Shown here: positions 1 to 7,846 of the stretch, piece after piece | Layout: each line of letters begins with the position of its first letter | Numbering within the stretch: position 1 is the first letter of the stretch | Assembly (NCBI GenBank): GCA_001917135.1 | Contig: MNTT01000015.1 | Span: 62,001 to 126,000, forward strand | Length of the DNA: 64,000 nucleotides | Direction of reading: 5' to 3' | Source: Acetobacter sp. 46_36 | Lineage (GTDB): Bacteria; Pseudomonadota; Alphaproteobacteria; RF32; CAG-239 | Translations under genes and position numbers: made by a program | Notes under the pieces: generated by a model | Database searches by the model: none | The model's input: the letters and a program-made list of their open reading frames with translations, nothing else | What the model was told of the DNA's origin: nothing

Positions 1-1523
1 TTCTCTTTGATTTTGCTTTGTAAAATAGCCAGGTACTGCTCGCGGGTCAAACCCCATTTACGGGCATAAGCACCGACCAGTTCAAACAAGTTTCCCTTGT
101 CATCGCTGTATTTAAACTCCTTATTAAGCATATACAAAAATGTTGCATCCGCAATTTTGTATTTGTCAATATAAAGAAGTTTATACTTTTGGCAGCGAAA
201 ATCCAACGAAAACAACACACCTTCGGCCGCCGGGCACAGATGGTACTCTACGGCAGTAAAAGCATCTGCCCGAACTGCCGCAATCTGCGCTCTGGCTTCC
301 ATAATGTCAGCCGCGGCTTTTTGCAAAACATGCGTCAGCTCATTCAACCGTTGTACCGGAATCATATCACCGCTGGCCAGAACGGCAAGCGCATTTTTCG
401 CCAGCTTTTCATCCCAGCCCGCAAACGGAAATTGATTCCGCAAAAACGTCGATACGCCGCACTCCACCAACTTCTCACGAAGCTTTGTCCGATATGCCTC
501 CTCACCGCAATTCATCAATATGTCAACATCATGCGCCAATTTAACATTATCAGCCATTAAGCCAAACAACTGGCTGTAAGCCTCAGAAGACAACAGTTTT
601 TTCAACTGCGCCAAAGAAGATAAGATACAACCGTATATCCGTGCATCACTCAACCGGCAGACACCGATTGAGAGCCACGCATATGCGTCGGCATAATCGT
701 CCAAATTTCCGCTTAGTGCTACCCCATAAAGGTTTTTCACTTCGGCATGACCGTCCAGATGCTTGCGCAGCTGTGGAAACATCATGCAAAAATACGCTGA
801 AAAATCACTATACAGATAGTAATTTTCTCGCACTTTTGCATATAATTCCGGAAAGAACACCGCCATATACGGCATCAATTCCGCAATATCTTCCTTTGCT
901 TCAAATGCCCGGTTGAAAAAGAGTTCAAAATACTCCCTTCCAATCTCGCCCAGCTTTTGCGGAACAATCTTTCGCAACTCAAGCATAAACTTGGGCGCCC
1001 AAGACGATTTCGCACAAACAAGAGCTTCCGCAAACGCCCAGCGTCTGTCATCGGCAACCGGAGCAGCTTCTTTTTCTCCAACGCCAAGAACTTCCCACGG
1101 CGCCAGAGAATCAAAAGCTGACGGCACAGCCTTAACCAAATCCAGTGCTTCCAGCCCGTATTGGTGCAGCAAACGAAGCATACCCGCCTTGTTTGGCGTA
1201 TAATACTTCATTGCTTGCGCCACACGGTTGATATCCGCCGAAGCAGCAATGGTTTCAAACTCGCGTTCCGTACGGATTTCTGCCAACAAAGCGTACTCTC
1301 CCTTCCGGAAAAGCTCAATCTTCGTATCCAAAGACCAAACTCTTTCGCGAAGTTCGTCTGCACTCAACCCCAGCTTGTCAATCAACTGAAGCTGTTTTTG
1401 TACACTGGGAAGATACAATTCTGCATTTGAATTGCTCTTTTTGGTGAAACACTTTACCGCCATTTGCGGAAAAAACACTCTCAAAACAGCGGCAAAAAAC
1501 CGCACAAATAAATTTGTTTTCAT
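1..1523 (-). CDS. Hypothetical protein, cut by the window edge
   Basis: An open frame of about 507 codons starts at ATG 1523 and runs off the left edge without a stop, so the C-terminus is missing. I checked the first 130 codons base by base and read the rest continuously with no stop. The start of the protein (MKTNLFVRFFAAVLRVFF) is hydrophobic and basic and could be a membrane anchor. The rest is rich in Leu, Ala, Glu and Lys and looks helical. I see no known catalytic motif. No clear Shine-Dalgarno lies before the ATG, so a downstream start is possible. A plausible promoter lies at 1646-1673. I do not recognise the family. Confidence 0.7.
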   Translation of the reverse strand, partial: MKTNLFVRFFAAVLRVFFPQMAVKCFTKKSNSNAELYLPSVQKQLQLIDKLGLSADELRERVWSLDTKIELFRKGEYALLAEIRTEREFETIAASADINRVAQAMKYYTPNKAGMLRLLHQYGLEALDLVKAVPSAFDSLAPWEVLGVGEKEAAPVADDRRWAFAEALVCAKSSWAPKFMLELRKIVPQKLGEIGREYFELFFNRAFEAKEDIAELMPYMAVFFPELYAKVRENYYLYSDFSAYFCMMFPQLRKHLDGHAEVKNLYGVALSGNLDDYADAYAWLSIGVCRLSDARIYGCILSSLAQLKKLLSSEAYSQLFGLMADNVKLAHDVDILMNCGEEAYRTKLREKLVECGVSTFLRNQFPFAGWDEKLAKNALAVLASGDMIPVQRLNELTHVLQKAAADIMEARAQIAAVRADAFTAVEYHLCPAAEGVLFSLDFRCQKYKLLYIDKYKIADATFLYMLNKEFKYSDDKGNLFELVGAYARKWGLTREQYLAILQSKIKE

Positions 1524-1872
1524 AACGAAAAAAAATTAAATTAAGAAATACATTAAGAAGATTTTCCCCTTAACGGCTCACCAGATTAAAGTGCCAAAAC
1601 CCGAATTTTCCCCAAAGCAATGAGCTCTAAAGAACGGTATTCAAATCTATAGGAACAATAATATGGTAAACAAGATAAATATACCATATTTTTCACCTCT
1701 AGTCAACCCCGATTCGTTTAAAAGATTCTGCCGGTCTCACAGGTAACACCGAAACCGAAAACCCTGGCTTTAATCTCCTTCCAAACCCTTTGGCTCACCT
1801 CCGCGCCGCTATTTCGTACGTTGTATGCCGAAATTTTCTCTCCGACACTAAACGCCTTATCCTCCCTCGCCG
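1524..1872. other. Intergenic region with hairpin and short direct repeat
   Basis: This 349-base gap holds no convincing gene. It contains an inverted repeat, AATATGGTA (1660-1668) and TACCATATT (1682-1690), followed by T residues in the plus direction. A 14-bp direct repeat CGCCGCTATTTCGT lies at 1804-1817 and 1868-1881. The second copy spans the stop codon of the HD gene, which suggests a small duplication of that gene's 3' end. Confidence 0.5.
1646..1673 (-). promoter_or_regulatory. Possible sigma70 promoter for the partial gene
   Basis: On the minus strand TTGTTT (complement of 1668-1673) and TATAGA (complement of 1646-1651) are 16 bases apart, about 120 bases upstream of the ATG at 1523. 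The -35 box is weak. Confidence 0.35.
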
Positions 1873-2556
1873 CTATTTCGTGCGTTCCAGATAATCCTCC
1901 AGATACGCCTGCCATTCCGGCACCCGTACCTCGGCAAAAAACTCTTGCAAAAATTCTGCCATAAACGCATGGCGCCTTTCCGCCTCGCGTTTTCCTGCCG
2001 CCGTCCGCATCGCTCCTTTAAGTTTCAGCAGCTTGTCGAAAAAATGGTTTATGGAATGGTTGCCGGCACGGCTTTTGTCTTTATATTCCGCCGCCGTCAG
2101 ATTTTCTTTCGGAAATTCCGCTTCATCAAAAAGTTTTCTTCCCGTCGCCGCCGAATACATAACTGTCCGGCAGACGCCGACCGCTCCCATTGCATCTAGT
2201 TTGTCCGCATCGGAAACGACCGCTTGTTCAATCATCTCAAATTGCGGCCTGCTGCCCGACTTTGAAAAACCGATGGCGTTTGTAACCGCCAAAACCTTTT
2301 CCCGTACATCGTCCGCCGCACCGGCTTCCCGCAGAAAACCATCCGCCCTCGCTTCTCCGTTATTCAGTTTATAATCGTCAACATCATGCAAGATTGCCGC
2401 CAGCCGCACAATCTCAACATCAGCCTCCGACGTTTCCGCCGCTATCTTCTCCGCATTTGTCAAAACCCGCCGGATATGCTCAAAATCATGTCCGGAACTG
2501 TCGCCGTCATGGCACACCTTTGCAAATATTAAAGCCTTTTCCACAATTCCGGACAT
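1873..2556 (-). CDS. HD-domain phosphohydrolase
   Basis: This 227-residue protein has the HD metal-site pattern: a His in GHDFEHIRRV near residue 18, the HD pair in AAILHDVDDYK near residue 58, and a later Asp in VSDADKLDAMG near residue 116. HD proteins of this short cytoplasmic type hydrolyse phosphate esters, often of nucleotides; the substrate cannot be read from sequence. I chose the ATG at 2556 because AAGGAG lies six bases before it; an in-frame start ten codons upstream lacks one. It is the second gene after the ABC protein on the same strand, 36 bases away, so the two may be cotranscribed. Confidence 0.85.
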   Translation of the reverse strand: MSGIVEKALIFAKVCHDGDSSGHDFEHIRRVLTNAEKIAAETSEADVEIVRLAAILHDVDDYKLNNGEARADGFLREAGAADDVREKVLAVTNAIGFSKSGSRPQFEMIEQAVVSDADKLDAMGAVGVCRTVMYSAATGRKLFDEAEFPKENLTAAEYKDKSRAGNHSINHFFDKLLKLKGAMRTAAGKREAERRHAFMAEFLQEFFAEVRVPEWQAYLEDYLERTK

Positions 2557-2592
2557 TTGATTCTCCTTTATATCAAAAAATACCAAAAAAGA

Positions 2593-4542
2593 TTAGGCTG
2601 TTTTCCGACAATGCGCAACAAATAATTCCTTTTTGCTCAATATATCCTGCCTTGTCATCGCTGATTTCAGGAAGCCCGTATTCTCTATTAAATTAAGCGG
2701 TTCTCCGTCTGCAACAATATGCTTGCCTTTAATAATCAGTACCCTGTCTGCCAATGCAATTTCCGTCGGATTATGCGTAACCAATAACACCGTTTTGTCT
2801 GTAGCCAGTTCTTTCAAAGCCTTCATTATCTGGAAACTCATAACCTGATCCAGCCCCGTCGTCGGTTCATCCATAATCACAATCGGGCGATTTGTTAAAA
2901 ATGTCCGAGCCAATGCCAACCTCTGCCGCTGCCCGCCCGAAAGCTTATTTCCGTTAATGCCGATTTTATAATCAAGTCCGCCCTCAAAGTGAGCAATATC
3001 TTCCGTCAATCCCGCAGCGTCCAATACCTCTCTTATCCGCTTTTCATCTGTAACATCGCTAAAATAAGTCAAATTGCGCCGAACAGAGGTATCAAAAAAG
3101 CGGACATTCTGACCGATAAAGGCAATATGTCTGTTGATTTCCTCATCCGACAAATCACAAACATTTTGTGTTCCGATAAAAACTTCGCCCTGTTGCACAT
3201 CATAATCGTGCCGAATAATCCTCATCAACGTCGATTTACCTTGTCCGCTTGTTCCAGCAACAACCGTTACCCCGCCGGCCCGCACGTCAAGAGTTACATT
3301 TTCCAAAACCGTATTTCCATATTTAACCTCAGTCAAAAAGCCGACATCTTCCAGACGTTTAAGCGCTGGATATGCAAAACTGACATTTTCCAGGCGAATA
3401 AAATTATCTGCCGCGCTTAGCCGATTATTCCCCGTAACCCTTTCTAAAACTTTGGGAAGCTGCATGCGTTTTCTAATATCGGCAATCTTATTTTTATACT
3501 CATCAATGCTAAGGTAAGAACGAAGCAATGTCTCGCAACGTATTTTCATTTGCACTGCCGCACCGGAAATTAAAGCCAATCGTCCGATATCGCCGGTTTT
3601 AATAATATCGGCAATCGCCACATAACAAACCGCAACAGCCCCAACAGCTTCCAAAACCAGATAAAAGCTTTTTTCCCCTATCCGTCTGTTACAATACTTC
3701 AGTCTTTTTAAAGCAGAACTTTTCATAAGCTTGGCATAAATCCGCCCACTTTCTTTTTCTACTTTATTTGCGCTTTGCACTAAAGAAGCCTGCCCGCTGA
3801 CATCTCCTGTCTCCCGGGAAATTTTCTGCGAAAATAATCTAAACCTTTCGTCAACCGTTCTGAAAAACTTATTGTTATAGAGAACAAACTCCATGGAAAT
3901 AAGCTGTAACAACACCATAAACAAAGCCAGCTGCGGAACAATGGCAAACAAACTAAACGTACAGATAACGAAAGTTATTGCTTCTCTAAAACATTGCAAC
4001 AATTCATTTAAAACAGAACGTTTATATTGAAAAATTTCCTTTGCAAAAGACAACATTGACTCAACACTGTTAACCACAAACAGTGCCCTCGGTTTATGCA
4101 AAATCTCAACATAGTTTTTCGCCTGTAAAGCATTATCATACAAATCCGTCATTTCACTTTTGAAAAATCCCGAGTACATGAAAAAAACAGACCACAAATA
4201 CCCGTTAATTTCACTTAATGCCATAAATATGGAAAAAATAACAATCGCTTCTGTCGTTCCACTCAAAAGTTCAGGCAGCTCTCCCATATAAAGCATTCGC
4301 AAATAAGGGGCTATCCCACTTGAAATGCCACATACCGCAGATACCAATAATAACTTCTTTAACGGTTTAAGCGCATATATTTTAAGTTCACCCAAAATCT
4401 CTCCGATAGTCTCCCGTATCGAAACATCATCACTATTCTTCCGCTCTGCCGTTTCCTTTCTCCCCCCCAATAAAAATTTAATTCTCAGAACTTCAAACTT
4501 AACAAAATTATACTTTTCACGAAAAACAGCCTGTTCTTGCAT
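2593..4542 (-). CDS. ABC transporter, fused membrane and ATPase domains
   Basis: This 649-residue half-transporter has an N-terminal membrane part with several hydrophobic segments between about residues 60 and 330, then a nucleotide-binding domain. The latter shows Walker A (GTSGQGKST, near 432), the signature LSGGQRQRLALAR (near 532) and Walker B (IVIMDEPTTGLD, near 554). This is the exporter (MsbA/lipid A or peptide exporter) architecture and would work as a homodimer in the inner membrane. The substrate is unknown. The ATG at 4542 follows GGAGG eight bases upstream; an in-frame TTG at 4584 has no such site. The N-terminal 55 residues are charged and unlike the usual start of exporter domains. 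Confidence 0.88.
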   Translation of the reverse strand: MQEQAVFREKYNFVKFEVLRIKFLLGGRKETAERKNSDDVSIRETIGEILGELKIYALKPLKKLLLVSAVCGISSGIAPYLRMLYMGELPELLSGTTEAIVIFSIFMALSEINGYLWSVFFMYSGFFKSEMTDLYDNALQAKNYVEILHKPRALFVVNSVESMLSFAKEIFQYKRSVLNELLQCFREAITFVICTFSLFAIVPQLALFMVLLQLISMEFVLYNNKFFRTVDERFRLFSQKISRETGDVSGQASLVQSANKVEKESGRIYAKLMKSSALKRLKYCNRRIGEKSFYLVLEAVGAVAVCYVAIADIIKTGDIGRLALISGAAVQMKIRCETLLRSYLSIDEYKNKIADIRKRMQLPKVLERVTGNNRLSAADNFIRLENVSFAYPALKRLEDVGFLTEVKYGNTVLENVTLDVRAGGVTVVAGTSGQGKSTLMRIIRHDYDVQQGEVFIGTQNVCDLSDEEINRHIAFIGQNVRFFDTSVRRNLTYFSDVTDEKRIREVLDAAGLTEDIAHFEGGLDYKIGINGNKLSGGQRQRLALARTFLTNRPIVIMDEPTTGLDQVMSFQIMKALKELATDKTVLLVTHNPTEIALADRVLIIKGKHIVADGEPLNLIENTGFLKSAMTRQDILSKKELFVAHCRKTA

Positions 4543-4636
4543 AAAAAAGTCCTCCAAAATTTGCGAGAACCTTAAAATACGCAAAAATAAGCAGAAAAAT
4601 CAATAACTTATTTTAACAAAACCGCAAATAAAAAAC

Positions 4637-4664
4637 TTGACAAAAAAATATACTTCTTTATAAT
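4637..4664 (+). promoter_or_regulatory. Perfect consensus sigma70 promoter
   Basis: TTGACA (4637-4642) and TATAAT (4659-4664) are both exact consensus, 16 bases apart. Transcription would begin near 4671 and meet the terminator hairpin at 4681-4700 within about ten bases. No plus-strand gene follows; see findings. Confidence 0.75.
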
Positions 4665-4680
4665 AAAAGACATAAAGCAA

Positions 4681-4706
4681 GGGAGCGGTACTTCGCTCCC
4701 TTTTTG
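4681..4706 (+). terminator. Rho-independent terminator, probably bidirectional
   Basis: A perfect 7-bp stem GGGAGCG/CGCTCCC (4681-4687, 4694-4700) with a six-base loop is followed by TTTTT in the plus direction. It also lies just after the stop of the minus-strand GNAT gene and could end that transcript, although the T run on that strand is broken. Confidence 0.75.
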
Positions 4707-4737
4707 TGTGCCTCAACACCGGTTCTGAGCGTATTTT

Positions 4738-5217
4738 CTACTTCAAAACCTTCTGCAAGTTAACTTCCAATGCCTGATACCCGTTTCGTTCATAAAAGCC
4801 GATAGCCCGCCGGTTAAAACAGAACACGCTCAGCTCTATTGCTTCAACGCCCCTGTCTCGCAAAAAAACTTCCGCTTTTTTCAACAAAAGCGAACCAACT
4901 CCCTGCCCCCGGCACATCTCATCAACGCCGAAATTATAAATATAGCCGATTTTTGAATGTACATATCCGTTTCGCGGTGTCCCCTGTATAAAAAGACAAA
5001 TAAAGCCGCAGATTTTTCCATCATAAACAGCCTTAAGCAAAAACATATTATCATCCGCCATCATTTTGCGGACAATTACCAGATGTTCCTCTTCCGTCGT
5101 CGGCTTAAAATAATCCGGAAGTGCCTCATCATGCATCTTCCCGACCTGGTACGACAGCCGCGCAATATCTTTCGCATCTTCCGCCGCTGCAATCAAAATT
5201 TCAGCATTTTTATTCAT
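4738..5217 (-). CDS. GNAT-family N-acetyltransferase
   Basis: This 159-residue protein has the GNAT fold signs: the acetyl-CoA loop in VDEMCRGQGVGSLLLKKAE (motif A, around residues 103-121) and the C-terminal VFCFNRRAIGFYERNGYQ motif typical of the strand 5/helix 4 region. It should transfer an acetyl group from acetyl-CoA to an amine; the acceptor is unknown. I chose the ATG at 5217 because the domain begins there; the ribosome site (GGGGA) is weak. It lies 52 bases after the subtilisin-like gene on the same strand and is probably cotranscribed with it. Confidence 0.85.
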   Translation of the reverse strand: MNKNAEILIAAAEDAKDIARLSYQVGKMHDEALPDYFKPTTEEEHLVIVRKMMADDNMFLLKAVYDGKICGFICLFIQGTPRNGYVHSKIGYIYNFGVDEMCRGQGVGSLLLKKAEVFLRDRGVEAIELSVFCFNRRAIGFYERNGYQALEVNLQKVLK

Positions 5218-5269
5218 TTCATCAAATCCCCGCAAATCAGGGAGAGGCTTTACGCCTCTCCCGTACATA

Positions 5270-6664
5270 TTAACCCCGCAGTGCCGTAACCAGCTGCCGA
5301 GGATTGACAATCACGCCGATACCGTCACGAAAATCGCCGGTTTCCAGCCCGATACGCCAAAATTCCTCCGCCGTCAAATCCGGCTTAACGCTCCGCGCCA
5401 GCACAAACAGCCCGCATTCATAAGGCTTAAGCGAAAAACCCGGCGCCGAAAACCGATACGCATCCAACCGGACAGAACCGACAACCGTTCTTCCGCCGCC
5501 CGGAAAACACAGAGTATTCCTTACCAGTTCCGGAAACTTTGCCATATCAAGCTGATTCGGCATAACCGTATAATCGTCAGGATTATCCAAGTCTCCGTCT
5601 GCTTTGCAACACACCCGGCTTTCACGCCACAGTTTATTCCCGGCAAAATCCAGATGCCCGGAGTTAACCCAGATTCCCAAATCCGCCGCACGTTTCACGG
5701 CAGCCTGCATTTCCGCCGCCCCGTCGTCATTTTGAAACAATTCGCTCACTATGCCCCACAAGATACACACGACATCAATGCCGCTTTTGCCCTCTTTCAG
5801 CCGTTCTTCATGCAAATCGCATATTTTTTCCAGAGCTTGCGCATAATACCGCAGCGTCCGCTGCTTGTTTTCCGTCTGCAAAGCCGAAAAATAATATATG
5901 TCTGCTTTTGGCGCTACGCCGCATGTTTTCCCGGCTAATGCAGAAACAAGTTCTCCGCCGGAAACTCCATGCCGTGGTTCACCGGAATCCACCCGTTCAT
6001 ACCACTTCAAATTGTCATGATATTCCAAATGGTCACATAGCAAAAAACCGTCAATCACCGCCGCTGCCCGGTTTCTGCCGTCAATTCCCTGCTTATGCAG
6101 GGCTCTGATACCTAAACCGGGATTTTTCCTTTTTTCCAAAAATTCCGCCGGCTCAAAACCTTCCGGCCTCTTGGCTGCTTCTGCCGGCCACAACGTATAG
6201 GCGTCATAATCTGCCCGCAAAACATTAAGCTTTGACAAATCATACTGCGACAAATCCATCGCATCCAAAGGCAAATACGGAGACGTTGAACCGTTTGCAT
6301 ATATCCTCTGAAAATTGACTAAATCCACGCCTTCACGTTCCCGTCTCAACCCGACGGTACCTTTCCCGTCAGCAAACGGATACATTGCACCCTTGCGCCC
6401 GTCTACAGAAAGCGGCGTATGCAACGTTTTATTTTTCGTCGCAATCAAAGCTTCCGCCAACTGCCAGCGCTCTGCCTTAACCAGTTCATTCCAACTGTCA
6501 AACCCGTACTCTTTGGCAACAACGTGCTGCATATTCATCAACGACAAATCCTGCCTGTCGCCAAACACCCTTTCGCATCTGGCAACTGCCTCTTTTTCAT
6601 GTTTCTGGAAATTTTTTAACAAAGATTTTGCTTCCACCCGGAAGACTTCAACATATTCGCTCAT
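5270..6664 (-). CDS. Subtilisin-like protein with degenerate active-site motifs
   Basis: The 464-residue protein has two parts. Residues about 1-65 form a small helical module ending in HVVAKEYGFDSWNELVKAE, a pattern often seen as a head on ankyrin or other repeat proteins. Residues about 190-450 follow the layout of S8 subtilases: Asp205 in AAVIDGF, His232 in PRHGVSGGELVSALAG followed by GVAPKADIYYFSA, Asn334 in IWVNSGH, and Ser411 in SAPGFSLKPYECGLFVLARS. The usual G-T-S-M-A serine motif is altered, so activity is uncertain. No signal peptide is visible, so it is probably cytoplasmic. The ATG at 6664 follows AAGGA seven bases upstream. It lies upstream of the GNAT gene. Confidence 0.7.
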   Translation of the reverse strand: MSEYVEVFRVEAKSLLKNFQKHEKEAVARCERVFGDRQDLSLMNMQHVVAKEYGFDSWNELVKAERWQLAEALIATKNKTLHTPLSVDGRKGAMYPFADGKGTVGLRREREGVDLVNFQRIYANGSTSPYLPLDAMDLSQYDLSKLNVLRADYDAYTLWPAEAAKRPEGFEPAEFLEKRKNPGLGIRALHKQGIDGRNRAAAVIDGFLLCDHLEYHDNLKWYERVDSGEPRHGVSGGELVSALAGKTCGVAPKADIYYFSALQTENKQRTLRYYAQALEKICDLHEERLKEGKSGIDVVCILWGIVSELFQNDDGAAEMQAAVKRAADLGIWVNSGHLDFAGNKLWRESRVCCKADGDLDNPDDYTVMPNQLDMAKFPELVRNTLCFPGGGRTVVGSVRLDAYRFSAPGFSLKPYECGLFVLARSVKPDLTAEEFWRIGLETGDFRDGIGVIVNPRQLVTALRG

Positions 6665-6800
6665 GGCAATTCCTTTCCGACAACTCACCTTATCGCCTGC
6701 CCGATGAGCTGAATAAGCCGTCTCAAGAAATCTATGTAAAAAAACGTTATGGCAATGAACCCTTTGGCGGACATTCCGAGCGTTTGCCAAGCTCAAAAAC

Positions 6801-6829
6801 AAAATATCAGACCGGCCTCGGCCTGTCAA
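6801..6829 (-). promoter_or_regulatory. Promoter for the subtilisin-like gene
   Basis: On the minus strand TTGACA (complement of 6824-6829) and TATTTT (complement of 6801-6806) are 17 bases apart, about 140 bases upstream of the ATG at 6664. Confidence 0.6.
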
Positions 6830-6871
6830 GCAATTTCTTTACCAAGTTATTACCCGCCCTGCAAAAAAAAC

Positions 6872-6899
6872 TTGCACAAAACTCAATACCCGGTAATAT
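6872..6899 (+). promoter_or_regulatory. Promoter driving the candidate RNA at 6906
   Basis: TTGCAC (6872-6877) and TAATAT (6894-6899) are 16 bases apart on the plus strand. It is divergent from the promoter at 6801-6829. Confidence 0.6.
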
Positions 6900-6905
6900 A
6901 CAAAC

Positions 6906-7157
6906 AGCAGATGACAACATCTGCAAGTGCCGGAGACGGTGCGGGCTGTCGCAAGCTCTTTACACAACTCGGTGTTCAGGATATAACATCGTAAAATTAC
7001 CAGCCTGAAATCGGCTGATAATTGATTATATCCCCGACTGTAAAAGGTCGGGGAGCTTTAAGTATATGTCCAGAAGTTCCTGACTTTAAAAACTTAAAGG
7101 ATCATCTTAGTTGTGTATGATTTGCGAACTTCCCGACCACCTCTCAGGTGGTTTTTC
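6906..7157 (+). ncRNA. Candidate structured RNA or leader of the downstream gene
   Basis: This region of about 250 bases starts just after a good promoter and ends in a terminator, without a convincing reading frame. It is full of complementary pairs. GCAGATG/CATCTGC forms a hairpin with an ACAA loop near 6907-6924. CAGCC/GGCTG and CCCCGAC/GTCGGGG (7031-7055) form two more. AAGCTC (near 6954) can pair with GAGCTT (near 7057), enclosing several of these. GAAGTTC/GAACTTC near 7072-7132 encloses two smaller hairpins. It does not match the tmRNA, RNase P, SRP, 6S or riboswitch patterns I know. It may be a stand-alone RNA or a regulated leader of the secreted-protein gene at 7195. Confidence 0.45.
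7136..7157 (+). terminator. Rho-independent terminator
   Basis: Stem ACCACCT/AGGTGGT (7136-7142, 7146-7152) with a three-base loop is followed by TTTTTCTG. It ends the candidate RNA and lies 38 bases before the next start codon, the position expected of an attenuator. Confidence 0.8.
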
Positions 7158-7194
7158 TGTATTCAGGACATTTAAAGCAAAAAGGGCTATTCGC

Positions 7195-7632
7195 ATGAAA
7201 AAACACAACTGTATATTCCTCATCATAACTCTCTGTCTGCTTCCCGTTTTTTCACGGCCGGCAATTTCCATGGAAAAAATTTCCGAAGACGATGTCATAT
7301 CATGCTACACACTGATTCAGACTTTCCCCGAATGGCAAAAGGAAAAAATCAGCGACTCTTTAATTCAGCCCGCTCAAGCCCCATACATCTGTCCCAAACT
7401 TCCCTATAAAATATATGAAGGCAGAGCATATAAATGGAAAAGAAAAAATACCGCGGCCCAAACTTATCCATATTTATGTGTCAAAGACCGACAAAACCCC
7501 AATCGTTTCAGTTTTATTCTGCTGACAGAACGTAATGCTAAACTTCTTAATTCTTTCAGCTTGGGTGAAAACTTTTGCAGCCGATTAAACACGCTGCTCA
7601 ATATGCCGCAATGGACGACTTTCGCCGAATAG
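7195..7632 (+). CDS. Small secreted protein of unknown function
   Basis: A 145-residue protein that begins with a typical signal peptide (KKHN, then a hydrophobic run to about residue 17, cleavage plausible after SRPAISM). The mature part has four cysteines (in SCYTL, YICPK, YLCVK and NFCSR) that could form two disulfides in the periplasm. I see no known domain. The ATG at 7195 has AAGGG nine bases upstream. It lies alone between a structured candidate RNA and the end of the ribosomal operon, which points toward it from the other side. Confidence 0.65.
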   Translation: MKKHNCIFLIITLCLLPVFSRPAISMEKISEDDVISCYTLIQTFPEWQKEKISDSLIQPAQAPYICPKLPYKIYEGRAYKWKRKNTAAQTYPYLCVKDRQNPNRFSFILLTERNAKLLNSFSLGENFCSRLNTLLNMPQWTTFAE

Positions 7633-7798
7633 ATTGCTTTCCTTTTCGTTCACACTCCCACCGTCAACCGTCCCTCCAGAAACGGCTATCGATATTTGAC
7701 TCCCAAACGTCCCCAAAATCTATCCGAAACAACGTCCTAAAGGCCTAAAATCCATCTTTTCAAATTTATTTTCCAAATAACAGCCTATACTTTTTCAC

Positions 7799-7826
7799 AA
7801 AAAAAGGCAGGCTACTCAGCCTGCCT
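7799..7826 (-). terminator. Terminator ending the ribosomal protein operon
   Basis: On the minus strand a perfect 9-bp stem AGGCAGGCT/AGCCTGCCT (7805-7826) with a GAGT loop is followed by a run of T, directly after the rplO stop codon. It marks a true operon end before secY would be expected. Confidence 0.92.
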
Positions 7827-7846
7827 TCGCTTTCTTTTATACCCGG

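Noticed and set aside
1718..1915. A 65-codon minus-strand frame overlapping the end of the HD gene
   Set aside because: It starts within the HD gene's 3' end, has no ribosome site of its own, and its composition follows the repeat noted in this gap.
6906..7157. tmRNA, RNase P RNA, SRP RNA or 6S RNA
   Set aside because: None of the conserved signatures that I know (the tRNA-like end with CCA, the RNase P GAGGAAAGTCC core, the SRP GGAA tetraloop region, a 6S-type long bubble) is present.
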